Part shown: piece by piece, positions 60,802 through 64,000 of the stretch
How the letters are laid out: each line of letters opens with the position of its first letter
Position numbering within the stretch: position 1 is the stretch's first letter
From: JALHNI01 sp965229305
GTDB taxonomy: Bacteria; Acidobacteriota; Terriglobia; Bryobacterales; Bryobacteraceae
DNA: 64,000 nucleotides
Reading direction: 5' to 3'
Assembly: GCA_965229305.1 (NCBI GenBank)
Contig: CBDDIZ010000040.1
Span: forward strand, 1 to 64,000
The notes under the pieces: generated by a model
The model's database searches: none
What the model was told of the DNA's origin: nothing
The model's input: the letters and a program-made list of their open reading frames with translations, nothing else
Position numbers and translations under genes: made by a program

Positions 60802-62085
60802 CTATTTGGTGGTGCTGTTGCCCATGCCACTGGAGTTGGAAAGACCACTGCCGGGCAGACTGCCGCTGCGCTGCGGAGCCATGGCGCCTTTTTGCAGGCT
60901 CTTGTCTTTCTTCATGTCGTAGACGAATTCCCATTCGTGGATCTTGGTGCGTTCGTCGAGGACTTTGATGCCTTGGCCGCGATGCTTGCTGGCGACGCCG
61001 GCGATGCCGGTGGGCATGGCGCCTCCGAGGGGTCCGCCGGCGAGTTGGCCGACGGCGACGCCTTGGCGGGGCTGGGTGAGCAACTGGTTGATCATGTTGA
61101 GGGCGGGGTTGGGGTTGTTGCCGAGGCCGTTGCTGGTGCCCGAGCCGAGGCCATTGGTGCCGGTGCCGTTGACGCCAGGGATGGGCGTGCCGAGCTGTCC
61201 GCCGGTTTGGGAATTGGCGGCCTGACCGGGGAGGCCGGGGAAGGGCGTGGAGATCTGGCCGTTGGGGAGGCGGTTGCCGCCGCCGAGTCCGTTGACGCCG
61301 CCGTATTGCTGCTGATACATCTGCATCTGCTGTTGCTGATACTGGGCCTGCGTCATCTGGCCGGGGATGCCGGAGTTCTGTTGGGAGCCGGTGAAGGTGT
61401 TGCCGTTGTTGGTGCTGACGTTGGGCAACTGGGGCAGATTGGGATTGGGGACGCCGACCGGCGGGGCGAGGTTCGGGTTCGGCATGGTGCCGTTGATGCC
61501 GAGATACTGCGGCGGCTCCTGGCCGGGAGGCAACTGGCCAGCCTGATTCTGCGCGTTGGCGAGTTGCGCGCCGATGCCGGTGTCGCTAGGGCGGCGGTTC
61601 AGAGCGGGGTTGGTGTCTTCGCCGTTAGCGCCGGTGCGGCTGACGCTTTCGCCGGGCGCAACCTGATCGCCCAGGCTGGGGAGGGCGACGACTGAGGGGT
61701 TGGCCTTGGGGTCCTTTTCGTTCTCGAGGCCGGTCTTCTTTTTGTTGTGGACGGAGCCTTCGATCTGGCCGTCGGGGCCGAACTTGAGGATCTTCCAATC
61801 GTCCTTGCCGGTGAACGGGTCCTTGTAGCGGCGGCGGAGATAGCGCACGCCGTTGGTTTCTTCGAGCTGTTCGATGGAGGCGGGATAGCGCTGGAACTTG
61901 GTGAAGTAGCGCTTGATGCCCATCTTGTACTGGTCGCCGCGATCGAAGAGCAATTCTTCCTTGGCGCGCTGGGACTCGAAGACCGAACGGGGCAACTCGA
62001 GATACAGGCCGATGGAGATGGCCGCGGCCATCACAAAGACAATCAAGAGAGCAAAGCCGCGTTCGCCGCGTTGACGATGGCGCAT
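60802..62085 (-). CDS. Type II secretion/type IV pilus-type pseudopilin with Gln/Asn/Gly-rich tail
   Basis: A 427-residue protein. The N-terminus is a class III prepilin signal: basic leader RHRQRGERG, then FALLIVFVMAAAISIGLYLE as membrane helix. A short globular pseudopilin domain follows (RYFTKFQRYPASIEQLEETN, then YKDPFTGKDDWKILKFGPDG). From about residue 130 the chain is low-complexity Gln/Asn/Gly/Pro (QYQQQQMQMYQQQ), unusual for this family. It is the last gene of the pilus-assembly run; its start overlaps the preceding gene's stop. Leader processing by a prepilin peptidase is expected. Confidence 0.8.
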   Translation of the reverse strand: MRHRQRGERGFALLIVFVMAAAISIGLYLELPRSVFESQRAKEELLFDRGDQYKMGIKRYFTKFQRYPASIEQLEETNGVRYLRRRYKDPFTGKDDWKILKFGPDGQIEGSVHNKKKTGLENEKDPKANPSVVALPSLGDQVAPGESVSRTGANGEDTNPALNRRPSDTGIGAQLANAQNQAGQLPPGQEPPQYLGINGTMPNPNLAPPVGVPNPNLPQLPNVSTNNGNTFTGSQQNSGIPGQMTQAQYQQQQMQMYQQQYGGVNGLGGGNRLPNGQISTPFPGLPGQAANSQTGGQLGTPIPGVNGTGTNGLGSGTSNGLGNNPNPALNMINQLLTQPRQGVAVGQLAGGPLGGAMPTGIAGVASKHRGQGIKVLDERTKIHEWEFVYDMKKDKSLQKGAMAPQRSGSLPGSGLSNSSGMGNSTTK

Positions 62086-62804
62086 TAGGGTCCTACCGGT
62101 TCTTCGACCAGCGGCAGTTGCTGCCGGTCATCCGCAAATTGGGTGTCCTGCATTTCAGCCGAAGTGAGGCCGATGCGGAGGACTTTGTAACGGTTCTTGA
62201 TGAGTTCACCCTCACCGGCGACGATGATCTCTTCGCCGTCGAGGAAGAAGCCTTTGCGCAGCCCGGCGCGGGCGCTGCTACCGCCGACAAAGCCGTAATA
62301 CTTCATGGTAATCGCGGGAGCTTTGGGCTTGGGGGGCGGGGGAGCCGGCGGACGGTACTCGGGGTAGATGGCCGCCAGGCGCTTGGGCGCGGCCTTTTTG
62401 CCGGGGATGATCTTGGGGTCGGGCGTGGTGGGGCCGGGGGGCGGCGCGACGCCGGCAAATTCAAAGAGATTGCGACCGGCGCCGGTGTAGGTGACCTTGC
62501 GCAAGCGGGCGAGCAGATCGAGTTGAAGCGAGGGGTCAACGGTGGCGGGGTCGCGGACTTCGTCGCTGCGCGGGCGGAGCGAAGGGCGGAAGTCAGCGGC
62601 GGTGCGACCGCGTTTGGCGAGCGAGGGGGCAGGCGCATTGACGCCGGGGACAGGGCGCGGAGCCGGGGCGGCGGCTGGCGCGTTGGTTCGGGTGGGCGTT
62701 TCGAGATCCGGACCGGCGATCAGGTTGTCGTAAACGACGTAGCCCAGCACGAGGCCGAGGACGCTGAGCAGCGCGACCTTTTGGGGTTCAGCACCGAACT
62801 TCAC
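62085..62804 (-). CDS. Pilus/secretion assembly protein with single N-terminal membrane helix (GspC/PilP-like)
   Basis: A 239-residue protein. One membrane helix (VALLSVLGLVLGYVVYDNLI, about 9-28), then a Pro/Ala-rich linker (about 40-100) and a C-terminal beta domain (AITMKYYGFVGGSSARAGLR, then GEEIIVAGEGELIKNRYKVL). Layout and position after PilO match the GspC/PilP class that bridges inner-membrane platform and secretin. Sequence likeness is weak, so the call rests on architecture and neighbours. It overlaps the flanking genes by four bases or less. Confidence 0.65.
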   Translation of the reverse strand: MKFGAEPQKVALLSVLGLVLGYVVYDNLIAGPDLETPTRTNAPAAAPAPRPVPGVNAPAPSLAKRGRTAADFRPSLRPRSDEVRDPATVDPSLQLDLLARLRKVTYTGAGRNLFEFAGVAPPPGPTTPDPKIIPGKKAAPKRLAAIYPEYRPPAPPPPKPKAPAITMKYYGFVGGSSARAGLRKGFFLDGEEIIVAGEGELIKNRYKVLRIGLTSAEMQDTQFADDRQQLPLVEEPVGP

Positions 62805-63745
62805 AGCTTGTTGCCTCCTTTATTCAGACTGGGGACCGGGCCGCTGGGGGCGGACTGGCTGGGGACCGGGCCTTTGGTCATCGGCGGGCTGGGAACGGGG
62901 CCGGAGGGGGCGGGTCCTTTGGTCATGGCCGGAGAAGGGACCGGGCCACTGGGCGCGGGGCCCTTGGTCATGGAGGGGCTGGGCACGGGTCCGCTGGGTG
63001 CGGGGCCATTGTTGTTGAGCGGCGTGCCGAGCGGGGACGGTTTGGCGGAGGAAGGCGTTAACGGCGCGCTGGGGGTGGCGCCGGCGGCGGGAGACCCTGC
63101 GGGAGCAGGGGTGGCCGGGGCGGCCGCGGCTGGGGAAGTCTTCGTTCCGGTCGCCTGGGGCAGTACGGCGTCCGGGGTGTTCCGGACGAACAGATTCATC
63201 TTCATGGTGACGTTCAACTGGTTGGTGCCCTGCTGCGGCGTGGCGGCGAGGCTGTCGATGATGACGAAGCGTTCGGAACGGTCGATGCGGTTGACGAAGT
63301 TGAGGAGGTCACCGTAGGTGCCTTCGTAGTTGGCGTTGACGGTGATCATGCCCAGGGTGTCGGAGCCTTCGATCTCTTCGTTCTGCAAGGCGTGATCCTT
63401 GAGCTTGATGCCGGAGCTCTCGGCGGCCTGGGTGATTTCGTTGACGAGAGTGGAGTAGACGACGCGGCGGTCCGTGAAGTTCGTCATTTCAAAGCCACCG
63501 GCCTGTTGGCGGGCGCCTTCCACTTTGGCGGTGAGGAGGCGCAAGCGGTCGAGCGACTTGCGCTGGGCGGTGGAGCGTTCCACCAGGGTCTGCAACTGCA
63601 GTTCGAGTTCCTCGGGCGAGCCGCCCAAGGGATAGATGACGAAGTAGAACGCCACCAGGTTGGCGAGCAGCAGAACGCCCAGGATCACCCGCATCAGCAC
63701 GCGGGGATCGCGAAAATTCAGAGTCTTGAGCGCTTCCGGATTCAT
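62801..63745 (-). CDS. PilO-like type IV pilus assembly protein with Pro-rich repeat tail
   Basis: A 314-residue protein. N-terminal helix (VLMRVILGVLLLANLVAFYF), then a coiled-coil segment (GSPEELELQLQTLVERSTAQ), then the PilO-type ferredoxin-like domain (YEGTYGDLLNFVNRIDRSER, followed by FVIIDSL), at about residues 120-190. The last 100 residues are a Pro-rich tail with tandem GPxPSGPVPSPxMTK units. PilO with PilN and PilP forms the inner-membrane alignment complex. It is followed downstream by the PilP-like gene with ATGA overlap. Confidence 0.85.
   Translation of the reverse strand: MNPEALKTLNFRDPRVLMRVILGVLLLANLVAFYFVIYPLGGSPEELELQLQTLVERSTAQRKSLDRLRLLTAKVEGARQQAGGFEMTNFTDRRVVYSTLVNEITQAAESSGIKLKDHALQNEEIEGSDTLGMITVNANYEGTYGDLLNFVNRIDRSERFVIIDSLAATPQQGTNQLNVTMKMNLFVRNTPDAVLPQATGTKTSPAAAAPATPAPAGSPAAGATPSAPLTPSSAKPSPLGTPLNNNGPAPSGPVPSPSMTKGPAPSGPVPSPAMTKGPAPSGPVPSPPMTKGPVPSQSAPSGPVPSLNKGGNKL
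62815..63020 (-). repeat. Tandem repeat encoding Pro-rich PilO tail
   Basis: Three to four near-identical units of about 48 bases encode variants of GPAPSGPVPSPxMTK. They stay in frame and end just before the stop. Copy number is likely to vary between strains or to be mis-assembled. Confidence 0.75.
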
Positions 63746-63748
63746 GGG

Positions 63749-64000
63749 TTAGAGTTTCTGCGAGTAATTAGCCGTCACCCGGTAGACGAAGAAGTTCTCG
63801 TTCTGAGCCGGCGGACGCCAACTGAGGACGGTGGTGGCGCCGAAGACCGGCGACTGTTCGAGTTTCATCAGGAAGTTGACGACGGGGCGGCTGGTGGCTG
63901 AAGCGAGCGTCATGTCGAGGACGACCTGATTGTTGCCGAGGATCTGAGGGCGGACGGCGACCAGGCGGACATCGCCCGGCATGACGTTCGACAGATCGGA
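63749..64000 (-). CDS. PilN-like fimbrial assembly protein (5' end beyond window)
   Basis: Eighty-three residues of the C-terminus are visible, ending TANYSQKL. The segment VVLDMTLASATSRPVVNFLM followed by KLEQSPVFGAT matches the C-terminal PilN/GspL-type domain (periplasmic ferredoxin-like fold). It precedes pilO with a 3-base gap, which is the conserved pilN-pilO order. The N-terminal cytoplasmic motif and helix are outside the window, so the start cannot be assigned. Confidence 0.75.
   Translation of the reverse strand, partial: SDLSNVMPGDVRLVAVRPQILGNNQVVLDMTLASATSRPVVNFLMKLEQSPVFGATTVLSWRPPAQNENFFVYRVTANYSQKL

Noticed and set aside
62815..63020. CRISPR-like regular repeats
   Set aside because: The repeats are contiguous without unique spacers and encode an in-frame Pro-rich protein tail.

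Overview
The window reads as an assembly chimera. Positions 1 to about 4,950 are very GC-rich DNA of betaproteobacterial (Burkholderiales-like) character: a type II haloacid dehalogenase, a LysR regulator, a DUF3047 protein, a PsiF-repeat protein and a Ser/Thr kinase fused to a cyclic-nucleotide-binding domain. At about 4,950 a PadR regulator loses its sequence in mid-domain and the gene style changes. Everything after it looks like an Acidobacteriota genome, most likely the Solibacteres/Bryobacterales group. The evidence is a 1,153-residue carboxypeptidase-regulatory/TonB-type receptor, a VWFA-related protein, an ADOP-type permease, a DUF1549/DUF1553 plus DUF1501 pair, and PQQ and Tat-exported sugar enzymes.

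Layout of the acidobacterial part: a membrane-protein trio DUF2157/DUF4401/GDYXXLXY (5.2-7.6 kb); receptor and VWA protein (7.6-13 kb); a complete rRNA operon 16S-tRNA-Ala-tRNA-Ile-23S-5S with promoter, processing stalks and terminator (13.4-19.05 kb); lolA, pdxH, a SurA/PpiD-like foldase and a DedA protein (19-23 kb); a gene-poor stretch holding a 656-bp inverted-repeat-bounded element that cuts off a methyltransferase gene (23.5-25.1 kb); oxidoreductase, ADOP permease and PQQ/cytochrome c protein (25-31 kb); an eight-gene, tightly overlapping operon (32.7-39.4 kb); planctomycete-type cytochrome/DUF1501 genes (39.8-43.6 kb); a toxin-antitoxin pair, rsmD and recG (44.4-47.7 kb); a zinc-ribbon/redox gene run (48.7-50.8 kb); a BlaI-M56 sensor operon (51.8-54.4 kb); htrA-like, coaE, folD and an amino acid permease (54.4-58.5 kb); a nucleotidyltransferase/partner pair, SDR and sugar isomerase (58.5-60.8 kb); and a type IV pilus/type II secretion assembly cluster running off the right edge (60.8-64 kb).

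The strongest candidate for an undescribed system is the 32.7-39.4 kb operon: SPFH/zinc-ribbon protein, class 1B S-adenosylmethionine decarboxylase, two zinc-ribbon DUF4178 proteins (one membrane-anchored), a 66-residue membrane protein, DUF350, a membrane-embedded spermidine-synthase-like aminopropyltransferase and a flavin oxidoreductase. Almost every junction is a start/stop overlap. The gene set suggests that decarboxylated SAM is made in the cytosol and its aminopropyl group is transferred at a membrane-bound complex, possibly followed by oxidation.

The plus strand changes from C-rich (5-19 kb) to G-rich (20-64 kb) regardless of gene direction, with the change around the rRNA operon. This could be a replication-origin-type skew switch or a join at the rRNA repeat. 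No CRISPR array, transposase, integrase or prophage genes were seen.
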